From: Patulibacter sp.
GTDB taxonomy: Bacteria > Actinomycetota > Thermoleophilia > Solirubrobacterales > Solirubrobacteraceae
NCBI RefSeq assembly: GCF_030655195.1
Contig: NZ_JAURWA010000041.1
Coordinates: 1-32,377, forward strand
DNA length: 32,377 nucleotides
Direction of reading: 5' to 3'
How positions within the stretch are numbered: position 1 is the stretch's first letter; each line of letters opens with the position of its first letter. A program made the position numbers and the translations under genes. Shown one piece after another: positions 6,895 to 14,774 of the stretch. A model generated the notes under the pieces. It did not search any database and was not told where the DNA came from. It saw nothing but the letters and a program-made list of their open reading frames with translations.

Positions 6895-7584
6895 TCAGCG
6901 GCTGCGCGCGACGGCGGCCTCCATCGCGGCACCGGGGTCCTCGACGACGGGCCCGTGGCCCGGGGCCAGTCGCGCGGGGTCCAGCGCCCGCAGTGCCTCC
7001 GCCGACGCCAGCGCGGTCGGCCGGTGCCACGTCGCCAGGGCCGGCAGCGGGAACAGCGGCCGGGGCTTGGCGCACGTCGCGACCCCCGTCACCGTCGCGT
7101 AGGCGTCGCCGCAGAGCAGCGTGCCGTCGCGCTCGTCGAGGAACGCGAGCTGCCCGGGCGTGTGGCCGGGGGCGGCGACCGCCCGCAGCGAGCCGACGTG
7201 GTCCCCGGGTTCGATCGTCCGGGTCGGCACGGTGCTCGCGCCCTTCAGGCCGCCGCGGAGCTTCGACCGGGGTTCGTCGGGATCGAGCGTCGTGTCGCCC
7301 GCGAGCAGACGCGCGTCGCGGGTGGAGATGACGACCTCCACGTCCGGCAGCTGTGCCGCGAGCGCGTCGAGGCCGCCGACGTGGTCGTCGTGGGCGTGGG
7401 TCAGGACGATCCGCACGATCGGCCGACCGAGGCCCTCCGCCGCGGCCAGGATGCGCTTCACCCCACCCTTCAGCGTCGTGTCGACGAGGGTCAGGCCGTC
7501 GTCCTCGGGCACGAGGTAGGCGTTGACCAGGCCGAGGTACGTGACGCGGATCGTGCCGGCCGGGGTGGGTGCGCTCTTGCTCAT
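6895..7584 (-). CDS. MBL-fold metallohydrolase in operon with TetR regulator
   Basis: This 229-residue protein has a complete zinc site. NAYLVPEDDGLTLVDT forms the first strands, LTHAHDDHVGG is the HxHxDH motif, APGHTPGQLAFL carries the third His, LLCGDAY the bridging Asp and LAPGHGPVV the final His. A lid region (TTLDPDEPRSKLRGGLKG) lies between them. The set matches glyoxalase II-like or lactonase-like MBL proteins without showing the substrate. The ATG at 7584 lies seven bases after a TAGGCT -10 box, so the transcript is probably leaderless. The gene is followed by the TetR gene with one intervening base. Confidence 0.88.
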   Translation of the reverse strand: MSKSAPTPAGTIRVTYLGLVNAYLVPEDDGLTLVDTTLKGGVKRILAAAEGLGRPIVRIVLTHAHDDHVGGLDALAAQLPDVEVVISTRDARLLAGDTTLDPDEPRSKLRGGLKGASTVPTRTIEPGDHVGSLRAVAAPGHTPGQLAFLDERDGTLLCGDAYATVTGVATCAKPRPLFPLPALATWHRPTALASAEALRALDPARLAPGHGPVVEDPGAAMEAAVARSR

Positions 7585-7591
7585 AGCCTGC

Positions 7592-7620
7592 AGCCTAATG
7601 GCATTAGTTGACGTTGTCCA
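7592..7620 (-). promoter_or_regulatory. Promoter with TetR operator for the MBL-TetR operon
   Basis: On the minus strand TGGACA (7620-7615) is followed after exactly 17 bases by TAGGCT (7597-7592), a good -35/-10 pair. The 13-bp palindrome CTAATG-G-CATTAG (7595-7607) fills the end of the spacer and overlaps the -10. Its AT content stands out from the surroundings. A dimer bound here would block RNA polymerase, and the TetR protein encoded in the same operon is the obvious candidate. Confidence 0.7.
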
Positions 7621-7660
7621 GGGCGGGGGCGGCGGAGGACCGCGGCCCCGTGCGGCTCGC

Positions 7661-7750
7661 TACGCTTCCCCGCCTCCCCTCTCCCGGCACCGCCGGGAGC
7701 CAGCGCCGGCGCGTCCCTCGATGCGCCCTTCTCTCTCGCAACAGCAGGAG
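7661..7750 (+). promoter_or_regulatory. Thiolase promoter and leader: -10 box, 5' hairpin, Shine-Dalgarno
   Basis: TACGCT at 7661-7666 is a possible -10 box. The resulting leader of about 80 bases holds CTCCCGGC-ACC-GCCGGGAG (7681-7699), a perfect 8-bp hairpin near the 5' end. AGGAG at 7746-7750 lies five bases before the ATG. The hairpin may stabilise the 5' end of the mRNA or mark a regulatory element; I do not recognise a known riboswitch. Confidence 0.45.
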
Positions 7751-7755
7751 CCCTC

Positions 7756-8940
7756 ATGACCGGTGTCGTCATCGCCTCGGCCGCTCGCACAGCGATCGGC
7801 AGCTACGGGAAGTCCTTGAAGGACGTCCCCGCGACCGAGCTGGGGGTGACCGCCACGAAGGCCGCCCTCGAGCGCTCCGGGCTGCAGCCCGAGCAGATCG
7901 AGCACGTCGTGTTCGGCAGCGTCATCCACACGAACACGAACGACATGTACATGGGCCGCGTCGTGTCCGTGAACTCCGGCATCCCGATCGAGACGCCGGC
8001 CTTCACGGTCAACCGCCTCTGCGGCTCCGGCGTGCAGTCGATCATCACCGCCACGATGCACATCCAGACCGGCGACGTGGAGACCGCGATCGCCGGCGGC
8101 GCCGAGTCGATGTCCCAGGCGCCGTACTGGATCCCCTCCGCCCGCTGGGGCGCCCGCATGGGCCCCGGCAAGATGGTCGACCCCGTCGTCGGCTCGCTGA
8201 ACGACCCGTTCAAGACGATCCACATGGGCGTCACGGCGGAGAACCTCGCCGAGCGCGACACGATCTCGCGCGAGGACCAGGACGCCTTCGCGCTGCGCTC
8301 GCACCAGCGCGCCGCGGCCGCCCGCGAGGCCGGCAAGTTCGCAGACGACATCGCCCCCGTGGTCATCAAGACCCGCAAGGGCGAGGTCGTCTTCGACCAG
8401 GACGAGCACATCCGCCCCGACATCTCGCTCGAGGCGCTCGCGAAGCTGAAGCCCGCGTTCAAGCCCGACGGCACCGTCACGGCCGGCAACGCGTCCGGGC
8501 TCAACGACGCCGGCGCGGCGATCGTCCTGCTCTCCGCCGACAAGGCGAAGGAGCTCGGCACCCCCGTCCGCGCGAAGGTCGTGGGCTACGCGATCACCGG
8601 CGTGGATCCGAACATCATGGGCATCGGCCCGGTCACGGCGATCAACAAGCTGCTCGGGCGCACGGGCGTGAAGCTCGAGGACATCGGCGTCATCGAGCTC
8701 AACGAGGCGTTCGCCGCCCAGGCGCTGGCCGTCACGCGCGAGCTCGGCCTGGACGACGAGGACCCGCGGGTGAACCCCAACGGTGGCGCGATCGCCATCG
8801 GTCACCCGATCGGCGCCTCCGGCACCGCGATCACCGTCAAGGCGATCGGCGAGATGGAGCGCACCGGCGAGCGCTACGGCCTCGTCTCGCTCTGCATCGG
8901 CGGCGGGCAGGGCATCGCCCTGCTCCTCGAGAAGCCGTAG
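7756..8940 (+). CDS. Thiolase (acetyl-CoA C-acetyltransferase)
   Basis: This 394-residue protein has the usual thiolase length and all three catalytic blocks. NRLCGSG holds the acyl-accepting Cys89, GHPIGASG holds His350, and CIGGGQG holds the second Cys380. [12 protein letters not shown] is the conserved NEAF motif. The enzyme condenses two acetyl-CoA or cleaves acetoacetyl-CoA or longer 3-ketoacyl-CoA, in fatty-acid breakdown or acetoacetyl-CoA formation. The ATG at 7756 has AGGAG five bases before it. The gene stands alone with its own leader, while beta-oxidation-type enzymes occur elsewhere in the window (crotonase at 16.2 kb, acyl-CoA dehydrogenases at 22.4-24.9 kb). Chain-length preference cannot be told from motifs. 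Confidence 0.94.
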   Translation: MTGVVIASAARTAIGSYGKSLKDVPATELGVTATKAALERSGLQPEQIEHVVFGSVIHTNTNDMYMGRVVSVNSGIPIETPAFTVNRLCGSGVQSIITATMHIQTGDVETAIAGGAESMSQAPYWIPSARWGARMGPGKMVDPVVGSLNDPFKTIHMGVTAENLAERDTISREDQDAFALRSHQRAAAAREAGKFADDIAPVVIKTRKGEVVFDQDEHIRPDISLEALAKLKPAFKPDGTVTAGNASGLNDAGAAIVLLSADKAKELGTPVRAKVVGYAITGVDPNIMGIGPVTAINKLLGRTGVKLEDIGVIELNEAFAAQALAVTRELGLDDEDPRVNPNGGAIAIGHPIGASGTAITVKAIGEMERTGERYGLVSLCIGGGQGIALLLEKP

Positions 8941-9052
8941 CCCGGCGGCGGGTGGGGCGACGCCCTGCCCGCCGGATGCGGTGCCCGCCCACCCGCCCTG
9001 CTCCTGGAGCGCCCCTAGCCGGTCGGCACGCGACCCGGACCCCCGCGTTCGT

Positions 9053-9058
9053 TAGGGT
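9053..9058 (+). promoter_or_regulatory. -10 box (TAGGGT) of the SCP2 gene
   Basis: TAGGGT lies nine bases before the GTG at 9068, giving a leader of only a couple of bases. No Shine-Dalgarno is present. Confidence 0.5.
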
Positions 9059-9067
9059 CCGGGACCC

Positions 9068-9718
9068 GTGCTCTTCACCACCGCAGACGACGTCCACGAC
9101 AGCCTCGGCCGGCTCTTCCAGGAGCTCGCCACCGATCAGGACGTCGGCCTGCGCCTCTCGCGACTGGACACCGTCGTGCAGCTGCGGTACCGGCAGCCCG
9201 ACACGAAGGTGACGCTCGTCGCCCGCGAGGGCGACGCGCCCGCCGTCCACCTCGGCGACGTGCCGCAGGGCACCCCCAACCCCGAGCTGATCCTCACGCT
9301 CGACGCCGACGTCGGCCACCGCCTGTGGCTCGGGCACCAGAACGTCGCCGTCGGCATCGCCCGCGGCACCATCCAGTGCAAGGGCGAGACCCGGCGCATC
9401 GTCGACCTGCTCGACCTCGCCCCGGCGATCACCCCCCACTACGAGCAGCTGCTGCGCGCCACCGGCCGCGAGGCGCTGCTGGACCCCGAGGCCGGGCTCC
9501 CGGTCGAGCCGGCCGAGGGCGAGGGCGCGCCGGAGGGCGACGCGACCAACGCCGCCGAGCCGAACGCCGAGTCCGAGATCGCCGACGGGGAGACCCCCGG
9601 GGGCGAGTCGACGGGCGAGAGCGTCGACGCCGCCGGCGAGGCCATCGTCGAGGCCGCGTCCAACGCCGCGGAGCCCAACGCGGAGTCGCAGCTCGCCGAG
9701 GGCGACCAGCCCGCCTGA
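9068..9718 (+). CDS. SCP2 sterol-carrier domain protein with acidic repeat tail
   Basis: Residues 1 to about 130 of this 216-residue protein form an SCP2-like lipid-binding domain: LRLDTVVQLRY-like strands, then PELILTLDADVGHRLWLG, VGIARGTIQCKGET and a closing helix. The domain binds acyl chains, sterols or acyl-CoA in a hydrophobic pocket and has no catalysis of its own. The last 75 residues are acidic and low complexity, with the motif NAAEPNAES occurring twice (near residues 160 and 200), each followed by (E/Q)(I/L)A(D/E)G, an internal duplication. The start is a GTG behind a -10 box. The gene follows the thiolase on the same strand with its own promoter, which suggests a link with lipid metabolism. 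Confidence 0.8.
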   Translation: MLFTTADDVHDSLGRLFQELATDQDVGLRLSRLDTVVQLRYRQPDTKVTLVAREGDAPAVHLGDVPQGTPNPELILTLDADVGHRLWLGHQNVAVGIARGTIQCKGETRRIVDLLDLAPAITPHYEQLLRATGREALLDPEAGLPVEPAEGEGAPEGDATNAAEPNAESEIADGETPGGESTGESVDAAGEAIVEAASNAAEPNAESQLAEGDQPA

Positions 9719-9729
9719 GCGCCCCGCGG

Positions 9730-10368
9730 TCAGGCGCCCGGCGGCCGCTCGCCCGCCGGGATCTCGCCGCTGCGGTAGTGCACCAGGCCGCCGTCGGGTC
9801 CCGGGATCGAGAGCACGGGGTCGCCCTCGTGCTCACCGAGCACCGGCAGCGTCGCGTCGGGCATCGCCCCCGGGCACGCCGCCAGCGCGTCGTCGACCGA
9901 GGCGTGCGGTGCCAGCGCCTCGAGCTGGCGCAGCGTCGGGAAGGCCAGGATCGCCCGGCCCTCCTGCGCGTCGTGCAGCAGAGCGTCGGGCGTCGCCCAG
10001 CGGCTGTCGACGATCTCCTCGCCGTCGATCTGCGCCTCCGCGCCGCGCGGCGCCCGGGCGAGGAAGAACACGGTGTCGTAGCGCCGCGGCAGCGCCTCCG
10101 GGGTCACCCAGCGGTCGAAGATCCGCAGCTCCTCGGCCGGGACGGCGATGCCGACCTCCTCACGGACCTCGCGCGCGGCGGCGACGGGCCAGGCGGCCTC
10201 GCCGTCCCCGTCGCCGGGCTCGACGCGGCCGCCCGGGAAGACCCAGAAGCCGCCCATGAACTTCGCCTTCGACGTGCGCTGCCCGACGAGGACCTCGAGA
10301 CCGTCCGGGCCGTCGCGCACGACGACCACGGCGGCGGCCATCTTGGGGATCACGGGGGTGTCGGTCAT
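9730..10368 (-). CDS. NUDIX hydrolase, NUDT19-like
   Basis: This 212-residue protein has an expanded NUDIX box. GGRVEPGDGDGE begins it, and AAAREVREEVGI supplies the RExxEExGI half with the metal-binding Glu residues; an insertion separates the two parts. The following LPRRYDTVFFLARAP and EIVDSRWATPDALL blocks are typical of the NUDT19/RP2p branch, some of which cleave CoA or acyl-CoA. Substrate assignment is therefore tentative. The ATG at 10368 lies one base after the TGA of the upstream lipoprotein gene (TGAGATG), so the two are probably translated together. It converges on the SCP2 gene with 11 bases between stops. Confidence 0.85.
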   Translation of the reverse strand: MTDTPVIPKMAAAVVVVRDGPDGLEVLVGQRTSKAKFMGGFWVFPGGRVEPGDGDGEAAWPVAAAREVREEVGIAVPAEELRIFDRWVTPEALPRRYDTVFFLARAPRGAEAQIDGEEIVDSRWATPDALLHDAQEGRAILAFPTLRQLEALAPHASVDDALAACPGAMPDATLPVLGEHEGDPVLSIPGPDGGLVHYRSGEIPAGERPPGA

Positions 10369-10369
10369 C

Positions 10370-10924
10370 TCATCGGCCCTTCGGGGTGGCGGCGAACGCC
10401 GCGTAGTCGAGCTTCCAGGCGCCGGACTCCAGGTGCATCGGCACCGGCGCCTCGCTGCCGAGGCTGAGCGTGGCGCGGTCACCGGCGATCACGACGTCGG
10501 CGTCGTCGATCAGCTCGAGGTCGCGGGGCGACGGGCCCGCAGCGGAGTTGCCGATCGCGGGCAGCAGCTCGCGGCAGGACCCCTGCTGCCCGCGGGCCCG
10601 CAGGAGCTCCTGGAATCCCGTGACGGCGGCGCACGCGGTGTCGGCGTCGCGGTCGGCCACGGCCTCGGCGAAGGCACGGAACCCGCGGCGCACCGCCACG
10701 GCCTCGTCCTCCGAGGCGGCGCGTCCGTCCTGTGCGTACGCGCCCACGTCGCCCGTCGGCGGTGCGGTCGCGCCGGTCGCGGTGCCGCCGCGCGAGCCCT
10801 GTTCCGCCATCGCGGGCGGGACGGTGGACGCGGACGTCGTGGTCGGGCCGTCGTCGCCGCAGCCCGCGGCCCCGACGGCCACCAGGACGCAGAGGAGGGT
10901 CGTGAGCGGGCGGAGGGGCTGCAT
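10370..10924 (-). CDS. Putative lipoprotein of unknown function
   Basis: The 184-residue product starts with a hydrophobic signal segment ending in the lipobox VGAAGC (Cys near residue 22), followed by a Thr/Ser/Pro/Gly-rich linker to about residue 65. This indicates a lipid-anchored protein on the outer face of the membrane. The C-terminal part (AVRRGFRAFAEAVADRD, then LLPAIGNSA and VVIAGDRATLSL, ending in WKLDYAAF) looks like a small alpha+beta domain of the NTF2/lumazine-binding kind that is common in actinobacterial lipoproteins. That fold assignment is inference. It is the first gene of an operon with the NUDIX hydrolase. Confidence 0.75.
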   Translation of the reverse strand: MQPLRPLTTLLCVLVAVGAAGCGDDGPTTTSASTVPPAMAEQGSRGGTATGATAPPTGDVGAYAQDGRAASEDEAVAVRRGFRAFAEAVADRDADTACAAVTGFQELLRARGQQGSCRELLPAIGNSAAGPSPRDLELIDDADVVIAGDRATLSLGSEAPVPMHLESGAWKLDYAAFAATPKGR

Positions 10925-10960
10925 CGGCGGGAGCGCCCGGGACGGCCGGGCGACCGGGCC

Positions 10961-10966
10961 AGCCTA
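10961..10966 (-). promoter_or_regulatory. -10 box (TAGGCT) of the lipoprotein-NUDIX operon
   Basis: TAGGCT on the minus strand lies about 36 bases before the ATG at 10924, which would leave a leader of about 30 bases. No clear -35 or strong Shine-Dalgarno is visible. Confidence 0.4.
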
Positions 10967-11005
10967 GCGGCCCGGGCCGGGGTCCCGGGACCGGGAGCGG
11001 GGCGC

Positions 11006-12511
11006 TCAGACCCGCTCGAGCGCCGGCCGCGACGGGCCGGGTGTCGCACCGTCGAGGGCGTCGTCGGCGTGCTCGCGGGCGGCGTCGCCCGCGGCGTCCT
11101 CGGCCCGCAGGACCTCGGGCAGCGCCACCGGGCGGCGTCCGGGGGTGAGCAGGCCGACGAGCGCGCCCACGGCCAGGACGGCGGCGCCGACCGGGACCGC
11201 CGCGCGCAGGCCGTCGGTGAACGCCTCGGGCGAGACGTAGGACCCGCTCGACGCGAAGACCGTCGCCAGGACGGCGACGCCGAAGACCCCGCCGGTCTCG
11301 CGGATCGCGTTCGTCGCGCCGGAGGCCTTGCCCGCCAGCGCGACGGGCGCGGCGGCCAGGACCGCGCCGGTGACCGGCGCGATCACCATGCCCATCCCGG
11401 CGCCCGAGAGGACGAACGGCACGACGAGCGACCCGTAGGACGCGTCGACCGAGACGACGGCGGCCAGCCACACGAGGCCGGCGGACTGCAGCGCCATGCC
11501 GACGGTCAGCAGCGGGCGGGCGCCGATCCGGTCGGCCAGGATCCCGGCGATCGGGGCGACCAGCACCGGCATGCCCGTCCACGGCAGCGTCCGCAGGCCG
11601 GCCTCGAGCGGGCCCATGCCCTGGGCGATCTGGAAGAACTGGCCGAGCAGGAAGATCGACCCGAACATCCCGAAGAACATCGCGAAGACCAGGCCGTTGG
11701 TCGCCGAGAACGGCACGGAGCGGAAGAGGCGCAGCGGCAGCATCGGCGCGACCGTCCGGCGCTGCCACGCGAGGAACGCGGCGAGCACGACGAGGCCCGC
11801 GCCGATCGAGACCAGCACCGTCGTGCTGCCCCAGCCGAGCTCCTGGCTGCGGACGATGCCGAACGTCAGGCCGAACAGCCCGAGGGTCGAGAGCACGAGG
11901 CCGGGACGGTCGATCGGGGTGGTCCGGCCGCCCTCGCCGTAGGACTCGCGCAGACCGCGGATCGCGATCGGGAGCAGGAGCAGCCCGACGGGGACGTTGA
12001 GCCAGAAGATCCAGGACCAGTGGGTGCCCTCGACGACCGCGCCGCCGACGGCCGGGCCGAGGGCGACCCCGAGCCCGCCGACGGCGCCCCACAGGCCGAT
12101 CGCCGGACCGCGGCGCTCCGCCGGGACGGCGTCGGCGAGGATCGCGAGGGAGAGCGGGGTGATGATCGCGGCGCCGAGGCCCTGCAGCGCGCGGGCGGCG
12201 ATCAGCGCGTCGACGCTGCCGGCCAGGGCCGCGGCGGCGCTCGAGGCGGTGAAGAGCGTCAGGCCGATGAGGAACATCCGCTTCCGGCCGAAGCGGTCGC
12301 CGAGCGCCGCGCCGGTGAGCAGGAAGACGGCGAACGCGAGGGTGTAGGCGTTGACGGTCCACTCGAGCGACTCGAGAGAGCCGCCGAGGTCGGCCTTGAT
12401 CGAGGGCAGGGCGACGCCGACGACGAGGTTGTCCAGCGAGGTCATGAAGACCGCGACGGCGACGATCAGGACGGCGCGGAAGGGATGGGCGAGTGCGGGT
12501 GGGGCGGGCAT
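11006..12511 (-). CDS. MFS multidrug exporter, DHA2 (EmrB/QacA-type, 14 transmembrane segments)
   Basis: This 501-residue protein has about 14 hydrophobic segments. MTSLDNLVVGVALPSIKADL is the DHA2 motif in helix 1, where the Asp is typical of proton-coupled drug exporters. GDRFGRKRMFLIG is the MFS loop 2-3 motif, and GPAVGGAVVEGTHWSWIFWLNVP is motif C plus the DHA2-specific WRWIF-type block. The last 50 residues are a hydrophilic cytoplasmic tail. The ATG at 12511 is the first good start and lies 14 bases downstream of a TetR-type operator. The likely role is proton-driven export of hydrophobic or cationic compounds, controlled by the neighbouring TetR protein. The transported compounds are unknown. 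Confidence 0.92.
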   Translation of the reverse strand: MPAPPALAHPFRAVLIVAVAVFMTSLDNLVVGVALPSIKADLGGSLESLEWTVNAYTLAFAVFLLTGAALGDRFGRKRMFLIGLTLFTASSAAAALAGSVDALIAARALQGLGAAIITPLSLAILADAVPAERRGPAIGLWGAVGGLGVALGPAVGGAVVEGTHWSWIFWLNVPVGLLLLPIAIRGLRESYGEGGRTTPIDRPGLVLSTLGLFGLTFGIVRSQELGWGSTTVLVSIGAGLVVLAAFLAWQRRTVAPMLPLRLFRSVPFSATNGLVFAMFFGMFGSIFLLGQFFQIAQGMGPLEAGLRTLPWTGMPVLVAPIAGILADRIGARPLLTVGMALQSAGLVWLAAVVSVDASYGSLVVPFVLSGAGMGMVIAPVTGAVLAAAPVALAGKASGATNAIRETGGVFGVAVLATVFASSGSYVSPEAFTDGLRAAVPVGAAVLAVGALVGLLTPGRRPVALPEVLRAEDAAGDAAREHADDALDGATPGPSRPALERV

Positions 12512-12524
12512 GGCGGTGGCTTTC

Positions 12525-12540
12525 GAGTGAGTGCTTACTC
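12525..12540 (-). promoter_or_regulatory. TetR-type operator before the MFS exporter gene
   Basis: GAGTGAGTGCTTACTC is a 16-bp imperfect palindrome (12 of 16 positions symmetric). It shares its half-site GTGAGTG / (C)TTAC with the palindrome in front of the TetR gene at 13179-13194. The AT-richer site lies 14 bases upstream of the exporter start codon. Confidence 0.68.
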
Positions 12541-12545
12541 TCTTC

Positions 12546-12563
12546 GGGGCCGACGACGGCCCC
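12546..12563 (-). terminator. Possible terminator between the TetR and MFS genes
   Basis: GGGGCC-GACGAC-GGCCCC forms a perfect 6-bp hairpin 23 bases past the TetR stop and just upstream of the exporter operator. There is no T-tract. It would separate the two transcripts. Confidence 0.4.
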
Positions 12564-12585
12564 GGGGGTTCCGGTCTGGGGTGGC

Positions 12586-13173
12586 TCAGGTCTCGGGGTG
12601 GGGCGGCCGGATGCAGGCGGGGTCGTCGCCCCCGTGCTTCTCGGTCAGGGTGCGGGCGAAGGGCTCGTCGACCTCGTGCAGGTCCAGCGCGGCGGTGACG
12701 TTCATCAGCATCCCCTGGGCGAAGAAGCCGCTGACCTCCTCGTCCGGGGCGCCGGTGGTGCGCTGCACGAGCTCCACCAGGTCGCGGAACGAGGCGCGCA
12801 TGGCCGTGCGGATCTCGGGGTGCGTGGGGGAGGCCGCGTAGGCGTGGAGCTGCACGAGGATCACGTCGCGCTCGGCGAGCAGCTCGACGTAGGCGGCGCC
12901 CATCGCGGCGAACGGGTCCTCGCCGCGGGCGAGGGCGGTCGACGCGGCGTGGTCGAAGCGTTCCTGGATCCGGGCGTTGCAGCGGGCCACGAGCGCGACG
13001 GCGAGGTCCTCCTTCGACGGGAAGAGCCGGAAGAGGTAGGCGTGCGAGATGCCGGCGGCCTTGGCGATCGCCAGGGTCGGGGTGGCGTCGAAGCCGCGCT
13101 GGGCCACGAGGCCCATGGCGGCCTCGAGGAGCTGCTCGCGCCGCTCCTCGGCGGACAGGCGGGTCGTCGACAT
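12586..13173 (-). CDS. TetR/AcrR family regulator of the adjacent MFS exporter
   Basis: This 195-residue protein has a standard TetR N-terminus: EERREQLLEAAMGLVAQRGF, then LAIAKAAGISHAYLFRLFPSKEDL, where the recognition helix is AYLFRLF. The C-terminal helical domain includes FFAQGMLMNVTAAL, which fits the AcrR-like ligand-binding half. It lies directly upstream of the exporter gene on the same strand. Matching palindromes occur in front of both genes, so it very probably represses itself and the pump until a ligand, likely a pump substrate, releases it. The ATG at 13173 lies six bases from the operator. Confidence 0.92.
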   Translation of the reverse strand: MSTTRLSAEERREQLLEAAMGLVAQRGFDATPTLAIAKAAGISHAYLFRLFPSKEDLAVALVARCNARIQERFDHAASTALARGEDPFAAMGAAYVELLAERDVILVQLHAYAASPTHPEIRTAMRASFRDLVELVQRTTGAPDEEVSGFFAQGMLMNVTAALDLHEVDEPFARTLTEKHGGDDPACIRPPHPET

Positions 13174-13178
13174 CGATG

Positions 13179-13210
13179 GTGAGTGTGCACTTACTTCCTC
13201 TCGCTGTCAA
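13179..13210 (-). promoter_or_regulatory. TetR gene promoter overlapped by its operator
   Basis: On the minus strand a perfect -35 TTGACA (13210-13205) is followed after 17 bases by a weak -10 CACACT (13187-13182). The palindrome GTGAGTGTGCACTTAC (13179-13194) covers the -10. The same half-site occurs before the exporter gene, which supports autorepression. Confidence 0.72.
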
Positions 13211-13342
13211 GGGCGACCGGGCCGGCCCGCGCCGTCGTGTCCCGGGGCGCGGATCGGCGCGGCGGCCCCGCCGGGGACCGGACGGAGCGCACGCGACGGC
13301 CCGGGGGAGCACGCGACGCCCGGAACCGCGATCCTTCGGGGC

Positions 13343-14656
13343 GTGAGCTCGTCGCCCGCACGCACGGTCGGCCGTCCCGGTGGCGTGCTCGAGGAGACCA
13401 TCGGGGTCGAGTGGGCCCTCGCGCTGCGCGAGGCGGTCCGTGCGTTCCTCCTGTCGCGGGCGGTCGTCTGGATCGCCGGGCTGCTGGCGCTGGCCGTCTT
13501 CGGCTGGGTCGAGGCCCGAGGCGGCCGGCTCGACCCGCTCTGGGCCTGCCGGCCCTCCGGGGTCGGGGGCGTCGACGCGCTCGTCGCCCCCGGCTGCCGC
13601 TGGGACAGCACGTGGTACCTCGAGATCGCGCAGGGCGGCTACTCCCCGACGGACCCGTCGCGGTCGGCGTTCTTCCCGCTATATCCCCTGCTCGTCTCCG
13701 TCGTCTCCGCGCCCCTGGGTGGGGCCCTGGTGCCCGCGGCGCTCCTGATCTCCTGGACGACGGCGATCGGCTTCCTCACGCTCCTGCACCGGTGGGTCGC
13801 CCGTGCCCGGGACGCCGCGACCGCCACGACCGTCGTGCGCGTCGCCGCCTACGTGCCCCCGGCGATCTTCCTCTCGGCGATCTACACCGAGGCGCTCTTC
13901 CTGCTGCTGTCGCTCGGGGCGATGGTCGCCGCCCGAAAGGACCGGTGGGTGCTCGCCGGCGTCCTGGCGATGGTGGCGGCGTCGTGCCGCAGCATCGGCA
14001 CCCTGCTCGTCCTGCCGCTGCTCGTCGAGTACCTCTGGGGTCGGCGCAGCGGCGGGGAGACCCGTCTGGTCGCCCGGTGGTGGCACCCGCGGCACCCGAT
14101 CCGGCGCGACGTCCTGTGGATCGGCCTGGTGCCGCTGGGCTTCGTCGCCTACGGGGTGTGGCTCGGCATCTCGACGGGCGACCCGCTGGGGGCCGTCGCC
14201 GCGCAGGGCGATTGGGAGCGGCACTTCCTCACGCCGATCGGCGGCCTGCTCGCCGGGGTCTGGGCGATCGTCGGCCGGCTCGGCGACTACGCCGGCGCGT
14301 GGACGCTGGCGCCGCTGGTCGAGGGGCAGTCGACCGGACTGACGCTGATCCGCGACGTGATCCTGCTGCTCTGCGTGGTCGCCGTGATCGCCGCGCTGTG
14401 GTGGGCACGCCGCCGCATGCCGGTCAGCTGGGTCGCCTGGGGCGTGATCTCGCTCGCGTACCCGCTGTCGGTGCCGTCGGTCCAGCAGCCGCTGATGTCG
14501 CTGCCGCGGTTCTCGCTGGCCTGCTTCCCGATCGTGGTGGCCATCGGCCTCTGGGCGCACGCGAAGCGGGGCCGGATGCGCTGGCTGGCGCCGACCCTGC
14601 TGACGCTCCAGGCCGCCTGGGCGATCAGCTTCGTCTCCTGGACCTGGGCGCCGTAG
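13343..14656 (+). CDS. PIG-V-like membrane mannosyltransferase (GT-C fold)
   Basis: This 437-residue protein has about ten hydrophobic segments. Its first large loop carries CRWDSTWYLEIAQGGY and then SAFFPLYPLLV. The 'WDxxWY' plus 'FFPLYP' combination marks the PIG-V/GPI mannosyltransferase-like family of lipid-sugar-dependent GT-C enzymes, in which the loop Asp is needed for catalysis. Later LSAIYTEALFLLLSLGA matches the 'YTExLF' block. Actinobacterial members are believed to add mannose from a polyprenyl-phosphate donor to envelope glycans or proteins. The start is uncertain: the GTG at 13343 is used, and a GTG at 13385 is also in frame. No gene next to it shows the acceptor. Confidence 0.83.
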   Translation: MSSSPARTVGRPGGVLEETIGVEWALALREAVRAFLLSRAVVWIAGLLALAVFGWVEARGGRLDPLWACRPSGVGGVDALVAPGCRWDSTWYLEIAQGGYSPTDPSRSAFFPLYPLLVSVVSAPLGGALVPAALLISWTTAIGFLTLLHRWVARARDAATATTVVRVAAYVPPAIFLSAIYTEALFLLLSLGAMVAARKDRWVLAGVLAMVAASCRSIGTLLVLPLLVEYLWGRRSGGETRLVARWWHPRHPIRRDVLWIGLVPLGFVAYGVWLGISTGDPLGAVAAQGDWERHFLTPIGGLLAGVWAIVGRLGDYAGAWTLAPLVEGQSTGLTLIRDVILLLCVVAVIAALWWARRRMPVSWVAWGVISLAYPLSVPSVQQPLMSLPRFSLACFPIVVAIGLWAHAKRGRMRWLAPTLLTLQAAWAISFVSWTWAP

Positions 14657-14774
14657 CGGCGCCCCGACGGGGTCGGTCCCGGGCTGCGCTACCGTCCCGG
14701 GAGGACCCTCCCGCCGCGTCGTGCGCCGCTCCCGGCGGGCCGCTCCGGGCCCCGCCCCGAGGATCCACCACCCC
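14657..14774 (+). other. Intergenic leader of the 137-residue protein gene
   Basis: A possible -10 box TACCGT lies at 14690-14695, followed by a small hairpin (GGGAG-GAC-CTCCC). The 16-base string CGGGCCCCGCCCCGAG at 14746-14761 is identical to part of the 73-bp repeat unit. GAGGA near 14758 is a weak and distant Shine-Dalgarno for the ATG at 14775. Confidence 0.35.

Noticed and set aside
10148..12841. Long plus-strand open frame (about 900 codons) opposite the lipoprotein and MFS exporter genes.
   Set aside because: Its composition is that of an antisense frame (Arg/Asp/Gly runs) and the opposite strand encodes a clear 14-helix exporter.
14746..14761. A 16-base exact match (CGGGCCCCGCCCCGAG) to the 73-bp repeat unit upstream of the 137-residue protein gene, as a third repeat locus.
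   Set aside because: The match is short, of very low complexity and not extended on either side. Chance is likely at this base composition, though a decayed copy cannot be excluded.
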